Notes: a model not told the origin generated them from the letters alone. Numbered from the stretch's first letter, positions 14,993 to 23,798 are shown. The stretch: 35,688 nt of DNA from Acidimicrobiia bacterium (GCA_030599515.1 JAUVNV010000002.1:1-35688), one strand, 5' to 3'. Made by a program: numbers and translations.

Positions 14993-15405
14993 CAGCCCGT
15001 CAGCATCGCCACGACCGCGAGTACTCCCAGGTTCGCCAGCGTCCATACCAGGGCGATCGTGACGTAGCGACGCAGCCAGCGCCCCCACGTCTCCGACCGG
15101 ACGGCGAGCGCCGTGCCGAGCAAGTACCAGAGAGGCAGGCTGGTCACGGCGCCGAAGATCACCACGGTTGTTCGCGACACGTCGATGAAGTCGAACGAGA
15201 GGAACCACGACGTTGGGAGTGCGATGACGAGCATCACCGCTGCGATGAAACTCGAAGCGACGTCTTGCAGGTCGCCGGCCTCCCGGGGCCCGACGGCGAG
15301 CGCCATCACCACCATCACGATCGGATACGACAGCGCCATCAGCCCGGCCGCCGTCCGCCCAACCGTCGTTCGGCGCGGTGCGAACGAAACCCTATCTGAA
15401 GACAT
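14992..15405 (-). CDS. hypothetical four-helix membrane protein
   Basis: I do not recognise a family for this 137-residue protein. After a basic N-terminus (MSSDRVSFAPRRTTVGR) there are about four hydrophobic segments: TAAGLMALSYPIVMVVMALAV, VASSFIAAVMLVIALPTSWFL, TVVIFGAVTSLPLWYLLG and YVTIALVWTLANLGVLAVVAML. A TACTCT hexamer about 25 bases upstream and a weak GAGAG site could serve expression. The stop codon lies at the edge of the 7-bp array. The gene is divergent from the M23 peptidase gene. The clean membrane topology supports a real gene. Confidence 0.6.
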   Translation of the reverse strand: MSSDRVSFAPRRTTVGRTAAGLMALSYPIVMVVMALAVGPREAGDLQDVASSFIAAVMLVIALPTSWFLSFDFIDVSRTTVVIFGAVTSLPLWYLLGTALAVRSETWGRWLRRYVTIALVWTLANLGVLAVVAMLTG

Positions 15406-15523
15406 GGATCTCTCGTTGCGGCATCACCTCAAGAGTACCCGTCGCCCACCGTGTCCGCTCCTGGTCGGGATCTCAGTCGATGTATGGAACGTCGCGAAAA
15501 CGCGTCTGCCCGGAGGGTTCCAT

Positions 15524-15554
15524 TTGGCGAATATCCACCCTCCAGGCCTAGCCT
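15524..15554 (+). promoter_or_regulatory. candidate promoter of the M23 peptidase gene
   Basis: TTGGCG (15524-15529), 19 bases and TAGCCT (15549-15554) form a recognisable -35/-10 pair. The ATG at 15565 begins 10 nt after the -10, so the transcript would be nearly leaderless. The same TAGCCT hexamer precedes the drrA-like and PAC2 genes. Confidence 0.55.
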
Positions 15555-15564
15555 GTCGTGTTGC

Positions 15565-16710
15565 ATGTTCTCATCGAAACCGATCACGCCGATCATCCTC
15601 TTGCTCTTCCTGGCGCTGCTCGCCGTCGTCCCCGTTCCCGCCGGTGCGCAGACGAAGAAGGCCGTCGACAACGCCGAAGCTGCTCAGGAACGGGCGTATC
15701 AAGAGCTGATCGAAGCCAACCAGGCCGTTGGTGAGGCGATCTCCGAACTGGAGGGCATCGAGGCCGAACTCCAGGAGCTCAACTACACGATCACGCGACT
15801 CGATCGGAAGATCGCTGAGTTCGACGAGCAGGTCGACACCCTTCGCGCCGATGCCCAGGAACTCGTCGTCGAGGCGTATACGAACTCGGGGACGGGCCTC
15901 GTCACGGCTGCGTTCACCGCCGGCTCGATCCAGGATCTTCTCACCAGCCAGACTCTCATCGGCCATGCCACCGAACGGGATCTCGCATCGCTCGACCTTC
16001 TCACCGCGGTCAACCGCGAGAACGATCGTCTGAAAGTCGAGATCGCCGAGAAGCGGGCCGAGGTAGAGGTCCTCGAGGAGCAGCAAACGGTCGTCGTGGA
16101 GCGCCTCTCTCTCGAAAGGGAGAAGGCTGATCGGGTCTTCGCTGAGGCCCAGGACAAGTACAAAGATGCCTACGCCAGGTATCAAGCCGAGCTCCGCAGG
16201 CAAGCCGAGGAAGCTGCTCGACGCGCGCGAGAGGAAGCCGCACGGCAACAGGCCGCGAACAATGCGTCGGCCGCTGCCAGCAGCAGTGCCGCCGCCGGCC
16301 TCCCGGCTTCGAACACACCCGGCCTCGTCTGTCCGGTCGCCGGCAACACGTGGTTCATCGACACCTGGGGTGCCCCACGACCCGGCGGACGAACACACAA
16401 GGGCGTCGACATGTCCGGGGCGATGGGAACGCCGCTCGTCGCGATGAACTCCGGCAAGGTTCGACTCAACTGGCACTCGGCGGGCGGTCGGCAGGTCTAC
16501 GTCTACGGCGACGACGGCAACTTCTACTACTACGCGCACCTGAGCGGGTACGCCGCCGGGCTGACCAACGGCCAGCGAGTGAGCAAGGGTCAACTCATCG
16601 GTTACATGGGAGCGACGGGGAACGCCTCGACCTCCCACCTCCATCTCGGCATGGGCCGCATCGGCGGCGCCTACGTGAACCCGTATCCGACGGTCCGACG
16701 AGTGTGCTGA
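15565..16710 (+). CDS. secreted coiled-coil M23 (LytM-type) peptidase
   Basis: This 381-residue protein starts with a signal peptide (basic SSK, hydrophobic PIILLLFLALLAVVPVPAGAQ, cleavage about residue 29). A long coiled coil spans about 30-230 and ends in an Arg/Glu/Ala-rich stretch, followed by an Ala/Ser linker (233-248). The C-terminal LytM domain has a complete zinc/catalytic set: H278 and D282 (HKGVDM), H325 (YYYAHL), and H358 and H360 (SHLHLGM). The architecture matches EnvC/NlpD-type or mycobacterial RipA-associated cell-wall hydrolases that cut or regulate cutting of peptidoglycan cross-links during division. ATG 15565 was chosen because it begins the signal peptide; an in-frame ATG at 15451 would bury it. 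Confidence 0.9.
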   Translation: MFSSKPITPIILLLFLALLAVVPVPAGAQTKKAVDNAEAAQERAYQELIEANQAVGEAISELEGIEAELQELNYTITRLDRKIAEFDEQVDTLRADAQELVVEAYTNSGTGLVTAAFTAGSIQDLLTSQTLIGHATERDLASLDLLTAVNRENDRLKVEIAEKRAEVEVLEEQQTVVVERLSLEREKADRVFAEAQDKYKDAYARYQAELRRQAEEAARRAREEAARQQAANNASAAASSSAAAGLPASNTPGLVCPVAGNTWFIDTWGAPRPGGRTHKGVDMSGAMGTPLVAMNSGKVRLNWHSAGGRQVYVYGDDGNFYYYAHLSGYAAGLTNGQRVSKGQLIGYMGATGNASTSHLHLGMGRIGGAYVNPYPTVRRVC

Positions 16711-16726
16711 TGCCGACTTCGGCGCA

Positions 16727-16754
16727 GTAGTCCGTAGTCCGTGAACACTGTCTC
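16727..16754. repeat. short 7-bp array (convergent junction)
   Basis: Two perfect GTAGTCC units followed by GTGAACA and CTGTCTC keep the 7-bp phase between the M23 peptidase stop and the stop of the convergent coiled-coil gene. It is the weakest member of the family. A small GCCGACTTCGGC hairpin (about 16712-16723) lies immediately upstream and may assist termination. Confidence 0.5.
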
Positions 16755-16755
16755 G

Positions 16756-17205
16756 TCAGGCGATGAAGGCGAGCAGCGCCGCGAAGATGGCTGCGAGCGC
16801 GGTCATGCCACCGATCATGGTCACCGTGTAGGTTCGCAACTGATCGCGAATGACGTCCTGGAGGCCGTACATGCGATCGTCCATCGTCTCGAACCGCCGG
16901 TCCATTCGATCGAAACGCTGATCGACCTGCTCAAACCGCTGATCGACCTGCTCAAACCGCTGATCCACCTGCTCAAACCGCTGATCAACGAGATGGAACC
17001 GTCCGTCGATGGCGTCGAACCGGGCGCCGAGCAGTTCTTCGAGACGGTCGAATCGCCGCTCCAGCACGGCGACATCCGATCTCGTCGCCATCCGGGCCCC
17101 CGGTTCGGCTGGTAGGTACGTCATGAGCGTGTCGGCGTGTTCGTGACCGAGCACCTCCTCAAGACGAGCATACAGGGCACCGGCATCAGAGATGGGAGTG
17201 GACAT
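16756..17205 (-). CDS. coiled-coil protein with C-terminal membrane anchor (DUF1640-like)
   Basis: This 149-residue protein starts at MSTPISDAG; ATG 17205 is preceded by an excellent AAAGGAG site. The N-terminal part (ALYARLEEVLGHEHADTLMTYLP) is followed by a coiled coil whose heptads repeat almost exactly: DQRFEQV three times, then DQRFDRM and DRRFETM. One C-terminal membrane helix (TVTMIGGMTALAAIFAALLAF) follows. The plan resembles DUF1640/CCDC90-like bacterial proteins of unknown function. The repeats are encoded by near-identical 21-bp DNA units, so copy number may vary among strains. It lies alone between two 7-bp arrays. Confidence 0.78.
   Translation of the reverse strand: MSTPISDAGALYARLEEVLGHEHADTLMTYLPAEPGARMATRSDVAVLERRFDRLEELLGARFDAIDGRFHLVDQRFEQVDQRFEQVDQRFEQVDQRFDRMDRRFETMDDRMYGLQDVIRDQLRTYTVTMIGGMTALAAIFAALLAFIA
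16918..17001 (-). repeat. 21-bp tandem repeats encoding seven-residue coiled-coil units
   Basis: Three near-identical 21-bp units (16918-16938, 16939-16959, 16960-16980; one mismatch) and a diverged fourth (16981-17001) encode successive DQRFEQV-type heptads. The period is three times 7 bp, but the DNA does not subdivide into 7-bp units, so it is protein-level repetition rather than part of the intergenic repeat family. Confidence 0.85.
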
Positions 17206-17262
17206 GGCGACTCCTTTCTGGTCCACGCCATAGTGTCATGCGCCTGCGACAGATTCTCGGCA

Positions 17263-17311
17263 CTTGTGTCTTGCGTCTTGTGTCTTGCGTCTTGCTACTC
17301 AGCTACTCATG
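17263..17311. repeat. 7-bp array with alternating units (divergent junction)
   Basis: CTTGTGT, CTTGCGT, CTTGTGT, CTTGCGT, CTTGCTA, CTCAGCT, ACTCATG in continuous phase. The first four alternate, forming a 14-bp higher-order repeat. It lies between the coiled-coil gene (-) and the exporter operon (+), just upstream of the predicted -10 of the latter. Confidence 0.82.
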
Positions 17312-17317
17312 CCGTCC

Positions 17318-17323
17318 TAGCCT
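17318..17323 (+). promoter_or_regulatory. putative -10 element of the Drr-like operon
   Basis: TAGCCT lies 9 nt before ATG 17333 with no Shine-Dalgarno between them, consistent with a leaderless mRNA. A -35 would fall inside the 7-bp array and is not obvious. Confidence 0.45.
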
Positions 17324-17332
17324 GCTGCACCC

Positions 17333-18256
17333 ATGGCTCCCCTCATCCAGGCAACCGGTTTGACCAAACGATTCGGTGAGTTCGTCGCGGTCGACGGCAT
17401 CGATTTCTCGGTCGAACAGGGTGAGTCGTTCGGATTCCTCGGCCCGAACGGCGCCGGGAAGACCTCGACGATGCGGATGATCGGTGCGGTCAGTCCGATC
17501 ACGGAAGGGACACTCTCCGTGTTGGGCCTTGACCCCGAGCAACAGGGGCCCCAGCTTCGGTCCCGGCTCGGTGTCGTGCCACAGGAGGACAACCTCGATC
17601 AGGAACTCACCGTCTACGACAACCTCATGATGTACGGCCGCTACTTCGACCTGTCGCGAGCCGTTGTCAGAGAGCGAATCGACGAACTGCTCGAGTTTGT
17701 CCAACTCACCGAGAAGCGCCGATCCAAGGTGGACGCTCTGTCCGGCGGAATGAAGCGGCGACTGACGATCGCGAGAGGTCTCATCAACGAACCTGATCTC
17801 CTCATCCTGGATGAGCCCACGACCGGACTCGACCCACAGGCGCGCCACGTCCTCTGGGATCGCCTCTACCGGCTCAAGCAGCAGGGCGTGACGCTGATCA
17901 TCACCACGCACTACATGGATGAAGCGGAACAACTCTGCGACCGTCTCGTGGTCATGGACAAGGCGAAGATCGTCGCTGAAGGCTCACCACTCTCGCTCAT
18001 CGAGGAGTACGCCCCACGCGAGGTTGTTGAAGTGCGCTTCCCCGCAGGCGTGCTCGACGGGGTCGCCGGGCGAGTCGAAGATCTCGCCCCCCGAACCGAG
18101 GTTCTCGCCGATCGCGCTCTCCTGTACACGGACGATGCCGAGGAGACGATCGCAAGAATCGCGACCACCGGCCTGGAACCCGAGACGATATTGGCCAGGA
18201 GATCGTCCCTCGAGGACGTGTTCCTCCGCCTCACCGGCCGATCCCTCATCGATTGA
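17333..18256 (+). CDS. ABC-2 type exporter ATP-binding protein (DrrA-like)
   Basis: The 307-residue ATPase has Walker A GPNGAGKTST, signature LSGGMKRRLTIARGL, Walker B LLILDEPTTGLD and the H-loop in ITTHYMDEAEQL. The C-terminal extension after residue 220 (VVEVRFPAGVL to SSLEDVFLRLTGRSL) is typical of DrrA/NodI/CcmA-like ABC-2 exporters. It pairs with the two permeases downstream; its TGA shares a base with the next ATG. The exported substrate (drug, lipid or polysaccharide) cannot be told from sequence. Confidence 0.92.
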   Translation: MAPLIQATGLTKRFGEFVAVDGIDFSVEQGESFGFLGPNGAGKTSTMRMIGAVSPITEGTLSVLGLDPEQQGPQLRSRLGVVPQEDNLDQELTVYDNLMMYGRYFDLSRAVVRERIDELLEFVQLTEKRRSKVDALSGGMKRRLTIARGLINEPDLLILDEPTTGLDPQARHVLWDRLYRLKQQGVTLIITTHYMDEAEQLCDRLVVMDKAKIVAEGSPLSLIEEYAPREVVEVRFPAGVLDGVAGRVEDLAPRTEVLADRALLYTDDAEETIARIATTGLEPETILARRSSLEDVFLRLTGRSLID

Positions 18257-19032
18257 TGGCGACTCCGATTCCGCTCCGAGTCTTCGAATCCGAAGCCAGG
18301 GTGTACCGCCGCACCTGGCGCGGTTCGATGTTCTCGAGCTTCCTCAGCCCGGTCCTCTACCTCGCTGCAATGGGCGTCGGCCTCGGCTCCCTCGTCGATC
18401 AGAACCTCCCCGGCGGCGTTGAAGGTGTCTCCTACCTCACGTTCCTCGCTCCCGGCCTCCTCGTCGCCACCGCCATGCAGACGGGCGCCGGTGAAGGCGC
18501 CTGGAAGGTCATGGCCGGCATCAAATGGGTGAAGACCTACCACGCGAAGCTCGCCACACCGATCGGGATCCCGAGTCTGGTCGCCGGTCACATGCTGTGG
18601 GCGGGAGCACGCGTATTGATGGTTTCCGTGATCTTCGCGGTGATCATGTCGGCGTTCCGAGTCGCCCCACTCATGCAGTCCCTGCTCGCCGTGGGACCAG
18701 CCCTCCTGGTTGGGCTTGCCATGGCGGCCGCCACCACCGCGTTCACCGCCAGGCTCGAGGAACCCACCGGCCTCCCCCTGTACTTTCGTTTCGTCGTCAT
18801 CCCGATGTTCCTGTTCTCTGGTGCCTTCTTCCCCATCACGCAACTCCCCGGTTGGCTCCAATCGATCGCTCTCGCCACACCGATGTTCCACGGCGTCGAA
18901 CTGAGTCGGTCAATTGTTGTGGGGACCGAACCGGCCGTCGCGTGGTGGATCAGCGTGATGTATCTCGTGACATGGATCGCTGTCGGTACCGCCCTGGCGA
19001 TCGGCCCCTTTCGGAAGCGACTGACACCATGA
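18256..19032 (+). CDS. ABC-2 type exporter permease, first
   Basis: This 258-residue membrane protein has about six transmembrane segments, beginning MATPIPLRVFESEARVYRR. SFLSPVLYLAAMGVGLGSLV and PMFLFSGAFFPITQLPGWLQ are typical of the DrrB/ABC-2 permease family (the PxxLFSGxFFP element). ATG 18256 overlaps the ATPase stop by one base; a TTG at 18253 would add one residue. The gene is coupled by ATGA to a second, different permease, so the exporter is probably a heterodimer plus a shared ATPase. Confidence 0.88.
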   Translation: MATPIPLRVFESEARVYRRTWRGSMFSSFLSPVLYLAAMGVGLGSLVDQNLPGGVEGVSYLTFLAPGLLVATAMQTGAGEGAWKVMAGIKWVKTYHAKLATPIGIPSLVAGHMLWAGARVLMVSVIFAVIMSAFRVAPLMQSLLAVGPALLVGLAMAAATTAFTARLEEPTGLPLYFRFVVIPMFLFSGAFFPITQLPGWLQSIALATPMFHGVELSRSIVVGTEPAVAWWISVMYLVTWIAVGTALAIGPFRKRLTP

Positions 19033-19832
19033 CGACCGACCATCTCGTCGCCAGGGTCGTGCCACCGCTCCCACGCCGGTGGCGGGGTCGATATCTCGTA
19101 GAGCGAAACCTTCTCTCGACCAAGTCGTTCTGGCCGGTCTTCCTCTCGGGATTCTTCGAACCTGTCTTCTACCTGTTCGCCATCGGCGTCGGCATCGGGC
19201 AACTTGCCGGTGATGTTGAGGTAGCCGGTATCCCCGTCGAATACACGGCGTTCGTCGCACCGGCGATGCTGGCCGCGTCCGCTATGAACGGCGCTGTTTT
19301 CGAGTCGACGAACCTGTTCTTCAAGCTGAAATACGGGAAGATCTACGACGGAGTCCTGGCAACCCCGCTTGAGGCCAAGGACGTCGCAACCGGGGAGATA
19401 GCCTGGGCTCTCGGTCGTGGAGCGATCTACTCAGCAGCATTCCTCGTCGTGATGGCCGTGATGGGCCTCATCCACTCCCCGTACGGCGTGCTCGCCTTCC
19501 CCGCCGCGATCCTCATCGGATTCGCGTTTGGAGCCGTCGGGACCGCCGCAACGACCTACATGAGGACCTGGCAGGACCTCGACCTGGTCGCGCTCGTCAC
19601 GCTCCCGCTGTTCCTCTTCTCCGCGACGTTCTATCCGATCGACGTCTACCCGGAGTTCATCCAGATCGTCACGTGGATCTCGCCGCTGTACCACGGCGTC
19701 ATCCTGATCCGTGGCCTCACGCTCGGGATTCTCGAGTGGACGATGCTGATCAACGTCACCTACCTCATGGCCATGGGTATCGCCGGGTCGTGGGTCACCG
19801 GTCGCCGCATCGGGAACCTGCTTCTGAAATAG
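19029..19832 (+). CDS. ABC-2 type exporter permease, second
   Basis: This 267-residue paralogue of the preceding permease starts at ATG 19029 inside the ATGA overlap. It has a longer cytoplasmic N-terminus (LVARVVPPLPRRWRGRYLVERN), then about six membrane segments, with SGFFEPVFYLFAIGVGIGQLAG and LPLFLFSATFYPIDVYPEFI in the same positions as the signature elements of its partner. It completes an ATPase-permease-permease operon. Confidence 0.88.
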   Translation: MTTDHLVARVVPPLPRRWRGRYLVERNLLSTKSFWPVFLSGFFEPVFYLFAIGVGIGQLAGDVEVAGIPVEYTAFVAPAMLAASAMNGAVFESTNLFFKLKYGKIYDGVLATPLEAKDVATGEIAWALGRGAIYSAAFLVVMAVMGLIHSPYGVLAFPAAILIGFAFGAVGTAATTYMRTWQDLDLVALVTLPLFLFSATFYPIDVYPEFIQIVTWISPLYHGVILIRGLTLGILEWTMLINVTYLMAMGIAGSWVTGRRIGNLLLK

Positions 19833-19906
19833 TCAATCGACGAAACACGTTCTACAAGGAGTGGAGCATTGATACGCTCGGGCCCGGAGCAACGAAGGAG
19901 ATCACC

Positions 19907-20122
19907 GTGTCCACCAGAACACTGACCGTCCCCGAGATCTCGTGCGGACATTGCAAGTCTTCGATCGAGGGGGCAGTGTCGCCCCTCGACGGAGTCGACA
20001 AGGTCGAGGTCCACATCGAGGAACGCACCGTCGATCTCGATTACGACGGCTCTGACACCACATTCGACGCGATCGTGGCCGCCATCGAGGAACAGGGCTA
20101 CGACGTCCCCGACCAGAGCTGA
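19907..20122 (+). CDS. copZ: CopZ-type heavy-metal (copper) chaperone
   Basis: This 71-residue HMA-domain protein begins (GTG) [21 protein letters not shown], with the metal-binding CxxC at C13/C16 and the ferredoxin-like pattern through EEQGYDV. An excellent AAGGAG at 19895-19900 sets the GTG 19907 start. It should carry Cu(I) to the P-type ATPase encoded 23 bases downstream. The cysteine motif is SCGHC rather than MTCxxC. No CsoR-type copper sensor gene is adjacent. Confidence 0.88.
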   Translation: MSTRTLTVPEISCGHCKSSIEGAVSPLDGVDKVEVHIEERTVDLDYDGSDTTFDAIVAAIEEQGYDVPDQS

Positions 20123-20145
20123 GAACGACCCGTCCGGAGTCCACG

Positions 20146-22308
20146 ATGACCGACACACAATCGATCACCTTCGATGTCGAAGGCATGACGTGCGCCTCGT
20201 GCGCGCTGAGGATCGAACGCGTCCTCGGCAAACAGGACGGTGTCGAGACGGCGATCGTCAACTACGCGGGACACGAGGCTCGGGCCGAGGTCGGCCCCGA
20301 TGTCGACGTCGAGGCCCTTCGGGCGGCGGTCGCGAAGATCGGGTACGAGATCGAACCCGTCGTCGCAGGCGAGGAGAGGGTCAGCGTCAGCGAGCGCTAC
20401 GACGAAGAGGTCATCTACCAGCGGAAGAACCTGATCGGTGCGGCCGCTCTCACCATCCCCGTGTTCCTGCTCGCCATGCTCGGCCCAGAGGAGATGTGGA
20501 ACTTCGCCCTCCAGGCGATCTTCACCACCGCGGTCGTCTTCGGTTTCGGGTGGCAGTTCCACAGGGCGGCGTGGAAACAGATCACGTCTATGAGCCCTGC
20601 GATGGACACGCTGGTGTCGGTGGGAACGATCACCGCGTGGAGCTACTCGCTGTTTGCGATGTTCGAAGGCTCTGCCGTCTTCTTCGACACCGCCGCCATG
20701 ATCACAACGCTGATCCTCCTCGGCCGGTTCTTCGAAGCACGAGCGAAGGGTCGCGCCTCTCGCGCTATCACCAAGCTCCTCGAATTGGGGGCGAAGCAAG
20801 CCCGGGTCGTCAGGGATGGTTCCGAGGTCATGGTCGACGTCGGCGATGTCCTGGTCGGAGACACCGTGGTTGTGCTGCCCGGCGAGAAGATCCCGACGGA
20901 CGGCAGGATCACGGCCGGTTCGTCGAGCGTCGACGAGTCGATGCTCACGGGCGAGTCGATGCCCGTCGACAAGGTTCCGGGAGACGATGCGTTCGGGGCG
21001 ACGATCAATCAGCAAGGCCGTCTGGAGATCAAGGTTCGGAAGGTCGGCGACGCCACGGCGCTGGCGCAGATCGTGCGACTGGTCGAGGATGCGCAGGCGA
21101 CGAAGGCTCCGGTCCAGCGTCTCGCGGATCGCGTGTCGGCCATCTTCGTTCCGACCGTTCTCGTGATCGCAGCGGTCGTGTTCGTGACCTGGATGCTCGT
21201 GAGTGGAGGGGACGTGCCGGTAGCTCTTCGCAACGCAGTTGCGGTGCTCATCATCGCCTGTCCATGTGCCATGGGCCTCGCAACTCCGACGGCGATCATG
21301 GTTGGCTCGGGACGTGGGGCCGAACTCGGTGTGCTCTTCAAGAACGCTGAGGTCTTCGAGCGGGCGCGCTCTGTGGACGTCGTGGTCTTCGACAAGACCG
21401 GAACCCTCACTCGCGGCGCGATGACCCTCACCGACGTCGTTACCGATGATGACGAGGCTCACTTCCTTGCCCTCGCCGGATCGGTCGAAGCCGCCAGCGA
21501 GCATCCGATCGGCAAGGCCGTAGCACTCGGCGCCGAGGAACGCGACGTAGAACTCTCAACGCCGACAGATTTCTCGGCACTGCGGGGCCAGGGCGTCGTC
21601 GGTACCGTCGAGGGCGTCGAGGTCACCGTCGGGAAGGCAAAGCTGATGGCCGAGCGGGGCCTCCAGATCCCCGAGCGGTACACGGACGCGATGGAACAGA
21701 TCGAGATCGCGGGTAACACGGCGTTCCTGGTCGGATGGGACGGCACCGTGCAGGGAACCATCGGCGTCGCCGATACGGTGAGGGCGTCGTCGGCCGAAGC
21801 GATCTCCACACTCAGAGAGATGGGCGTCGATATCGTCATGCTCACCGGAGACAACCGGAGAACCGCCGAGACGATCGCCGCCGAGATCGGCATCACCACC
21901 GTGATCGCCGAGGTCCTCCCCGGCGACAAGGCCGAAGAGATCCGCAGATTGCAGCACGAAGGAATCTCGGTCGGTTTCGTCGGTGACGGCATCAACGATG
22001 CTCCGGCGCTCATCCAGGCCGATCTCGGCATGGCGGTGGGATCGGGGACCGACGTCGCGATCGAAGCCGGTGACGTCGTCCTGATGAGCGGCGATCCGAT
22101 GCTTGCCGTCACCTCACTCCGGCTCGCCCGGAGGACGTTCTCGACGATCAAAGAGAATCTCTTCTGGGCCTTCGGCTACAACACCGCTGCGATCCCGCTC
22201 GCCGCACTCGGGTTCCTCAATCCGATGATCGCCGCCGGAGCGATGGCATTCTCGTCGGTCTCCGTGGTCACGAACTCTCTCCGTCTCCGTCGCTTCGACC
22301 GGAATTGA
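20146..22308 (+). CDS. copA: copper-translocating P-type ATPase
   Basis: This 720-residue P1B-type ATPase has one N-terminal HMA domain (GMTCASC, C16 and C19), paired membrane helices, an actuator with TGES (MLTGESMPV), the intramembrane CPC motif (C372-P-C374), the phosphorylation site DKTGTLT (D416), the nucleotide-domain HP (EHPIG), TGDN and [11 protein letters not shown] plus a CopZ neighbour indicates Cu(I) export. It follows copZ closely and is probably co-transcribed; it lies 74 bases plus copZ after the exporter genes. Confidence 0.95.
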   Translation: MTDTQSITFDVEGMTCASCALRIERVLGKQDGVETAIVNYAGHEARAEVGPDVDVEALRAAVAKIGYEIEPVVAGEERVSVSERYDEEVIYQRKNLIGAAALTIPVFLLAMLGPEEMWNFALQAIFTTAVVFGFGWQFHRAAWKQITSMSPAMDTLVSVGTITAWSYSLFAMFEGSAVFFDTAAMITTLILLGRFFEARAKGRASRAITKLLELGAKQARVVRDGSEVMVDVGDVLVGDTVVVLPGEKIPTDGRITAGSSSVDESMLTGESMPVDKVPGDDAFGATINQQGRLEIKVRKVGDATALAQIVRLVEDAQATKAPVQRLADRVSAIFVPTVLVIAAVVFVTWMLVSGGDVPVALRNAVAVLIIACPCAMGLATPTAIMVGSGRGAELGVLFKNAEVFERARSVDVVVFDKTGTLTRGAMTLTDVVTDDDEAHFLALAGSVEAASEHPIGKAVALGAEERDVELSTPTDFSALRGQGVVGTVEGVEVTVGKAKLMAERGLQIPERYTDAMEQIEIAGNTAFLVGWDGTVQGTIGVADTVRASSAEAISTLREMGVDIVMLTGDNRRTAETIAAEIGITTVIAEVLPGDKAEEIRRLQHEGISVGFVGDGINDAPALIQADLGMAVGSGTDVAIEAGDVVLMSGDPMLAVTSLRLARRTFSTIKENLFWAFGYNTAAIPLAALGFLNPMIAAGAMAFSSVSVVTNSLRLRRFDRN

Positions 22309-22344
22309 CAGGCACCGCTTGACCCGCTGTCCTTCGTGCCTTCA

Positions 22345-23664
22345 ATGAACGTCACAGTTGTTCCCACTCCCGGCCTGGGAGACTCCACCTACGTCTTCGA
22401 GCACGACGGCATCGGCTTGATCGTCGATCCGCAGCGCGACATCGATCGGTTCGTCGAGGCTGCGTCTCATCTCGACACACGATTCGTGCTCGAGACCCAC
22501 CTCCACAACGACTACGTGTCGGGGGGTAGGGCCGTTGCCGCAGCCACCGGTGCCGAACTCGTCATTCCGGCGTCTGCAGGTGTCGCGTTCAACCACCTGC
22601 CCGCCTTCCACAACGAAGAACTCCACGGAGGCCCGTTCACCGTCCGTCCGATCCACACGCCCGGTCACACACCGGAGCATGTGAGCTACCTCGTGCTCGT
22701 CGACGACGAAGCCGTGGCCCTTTTCTCCGGTGGCAGTCTCCTCGTCGGATCAGCCGGACGCACGGATCTTCTCGGCATCGACCGGGCCGACCAACTCGCC
22801 CGCCTCCAATACGGGTCGGTCACCCGCCTCGCAGCGTTGCCGGACCGTGTCTCCCTCTACCCCACACATGGAGCGGGGTCGTTCTGCACGGCGTCCGTCG
22901 CCGAGACCGATACATCGTCGATCGGTCTCGAGAAGCGATCGAACCCGGTGCTCGGACACTCTTCGGAGGACTCCTTCGTTGCAGAAGCCCTCTCCGGCCT
23001 TCAGCCGTATCCGGACTACTACGCGTACATGGCCCCGATCAACCTCGCCGGACCAGAACCGATTCCGAAGGTTCCGATTCCGTCCCTGAACGTCGACGAA
23101 GTCCCCGACGATGCCTTCCTTCTCGACATCCGGCCCCATGCCGACTACGCAGCCGGGCACCTCCCCGATTCGTACGGCCTTGAACTCGAGGATCAGATGG
23201 GTGTCTGGGCCGGGTGGCTCGTGCCATTCAATGAGCCGATTGTGCTCGTCGCCAACGGAGGGCAGGACGTCGAGAATGCCGTGACCCAGTTGGCTCGTGT
23301 CGGCTACGACCGCGTGATCGGCGTCGTCGACGACCTCACCGACCGCGAGGATCTCAGGAGCTACCGCCTTGCTCCGATCGCCGACTTCGTAGCGGAGATT
23401 CGTCTCGATTCACCACAGATCCTCGATGTTCGAGCGCCCGGAGAGTGGGCCGCCGGCTCGATCCGGCACTCGATCCACACCTACGTGCCGGACCTTCGCG
23501 ATGGGCTTCCAGAGGCTCTCGACCCACAACGACCGGTATGGATCATCTGCGGTGGTGGCTACCGGTCGGAGATGGCCGTGCGCTACCTGGAAGCGCGCGG
23601 GTTCCAACCCACCGTCGTGGTCGGCGGAGGCGTGGAGGACGTTCTGGCTGCGCTCGCTGTGTGA
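22345..23664 (+). CDS. MBL-fold / double-rhodanese fusion, persulfide dioxygenase-like
   Basis: This 439-residue protein (ATG 22345; GTG 22336 is an alternative) has an N-terminal metallo-beta-lactamase domain of the ETHE1 type (ETHLHNDYVSG, IHTPGHTPEHVSY, PTHGAGSFC). Two rhodanese domains follow. The first (about 245-330) reads EPIVLVANGGQD where the catalytic cysteine loop should be and so looks inactive. The second (about 345-439) keeps the loop IICGGGYRSE with its cysteine. Such proteins oxidise glutathione- or low-molecular-weight-thiol persulfides and relay sulfane sulfur. The metal motif has DY where DH is common. The gene converges on a sulfhydrogenase-type operon. Confidence 0.85.
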   Translation: MNVTVVPTPGLGDSTYVFEHDGIGLIVDPQRDIDRFVEAASHLDTRFVLETHLHNDYVSGGRAVAAATGAELVIPASAGVAFNHLPAFHNEELHGGPFTVRPIHTPGHTPEHVSYLVLVDDEAVALFSGGSLLVGSAGRTDLLGIDRADQLARLQYGSVTRLAALPDRVSLYPTHGAGSFCTASVAETDTSSIGLEKRSNPVLGHSSEDSFVAEALSGLQPYPDYYAYMAPINLAGPEPIPKVPIPSLNVDEVPDDAFLLDIRPHADYAAGHLPDSYGLELEDQMGVWAGWLVPFNEPIVLVANGGQDVENAVTQLARVGYDRVIGVVDDLTDREDLRSYRLAPIADFVAEIRLDSPQILDVRAPGEWAAGSIRHSIHTYVPDLRDGLPEALDPQRPVWIICGGGYRSEMAVRYLEARGFQPTVVVGGGVEDVLAALAV

Positions 23665-23686
23665 GAGAGCAGGGGACGGGCTGCAA

Positions 23687-23798
23687 GTAGAAAGTAGAAA
23701 GACCGGAATCGGACTACGGACCCGACTACGGGATACCGGATACCGAGTACCGAGTACCGATTACCGAGTACCGATTACCGATTACCGATTACCGACAA
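23687..23798. repeat. 16-unit 7-bp array (convergent junction; invades protease gene end)
   Basis: In one phase: GTAGAAA x2, GACCGGA, ATCGGAC, TACGGAC, CCGACTA, CGGGATA, CCGGATA, CCGAGTA x2, CCGATTA, CCGAGTA, CCGATTA x3, CCGACAA. It fills the gap between the rhodanese gene and the convergent hydrogenase protease gene and extends into the latter, supplying its last codons and stop. Confidence 0.92.

Noticed and set aside
22312..22340. AGGCAC/GTGCCT hairpin between copA and the MBL-rhodanese gene as a terminator
   Set aside because: Short stem with a large loop, no U-tract and an alternative pairing (GACAG/CTGTC); not convincing.
7092..23798. CRISPR arrays suggested by regularly spaced repeats
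   Set aside because: Units are 7 bp with no spacers and changing sequence, and no cas gene is near.
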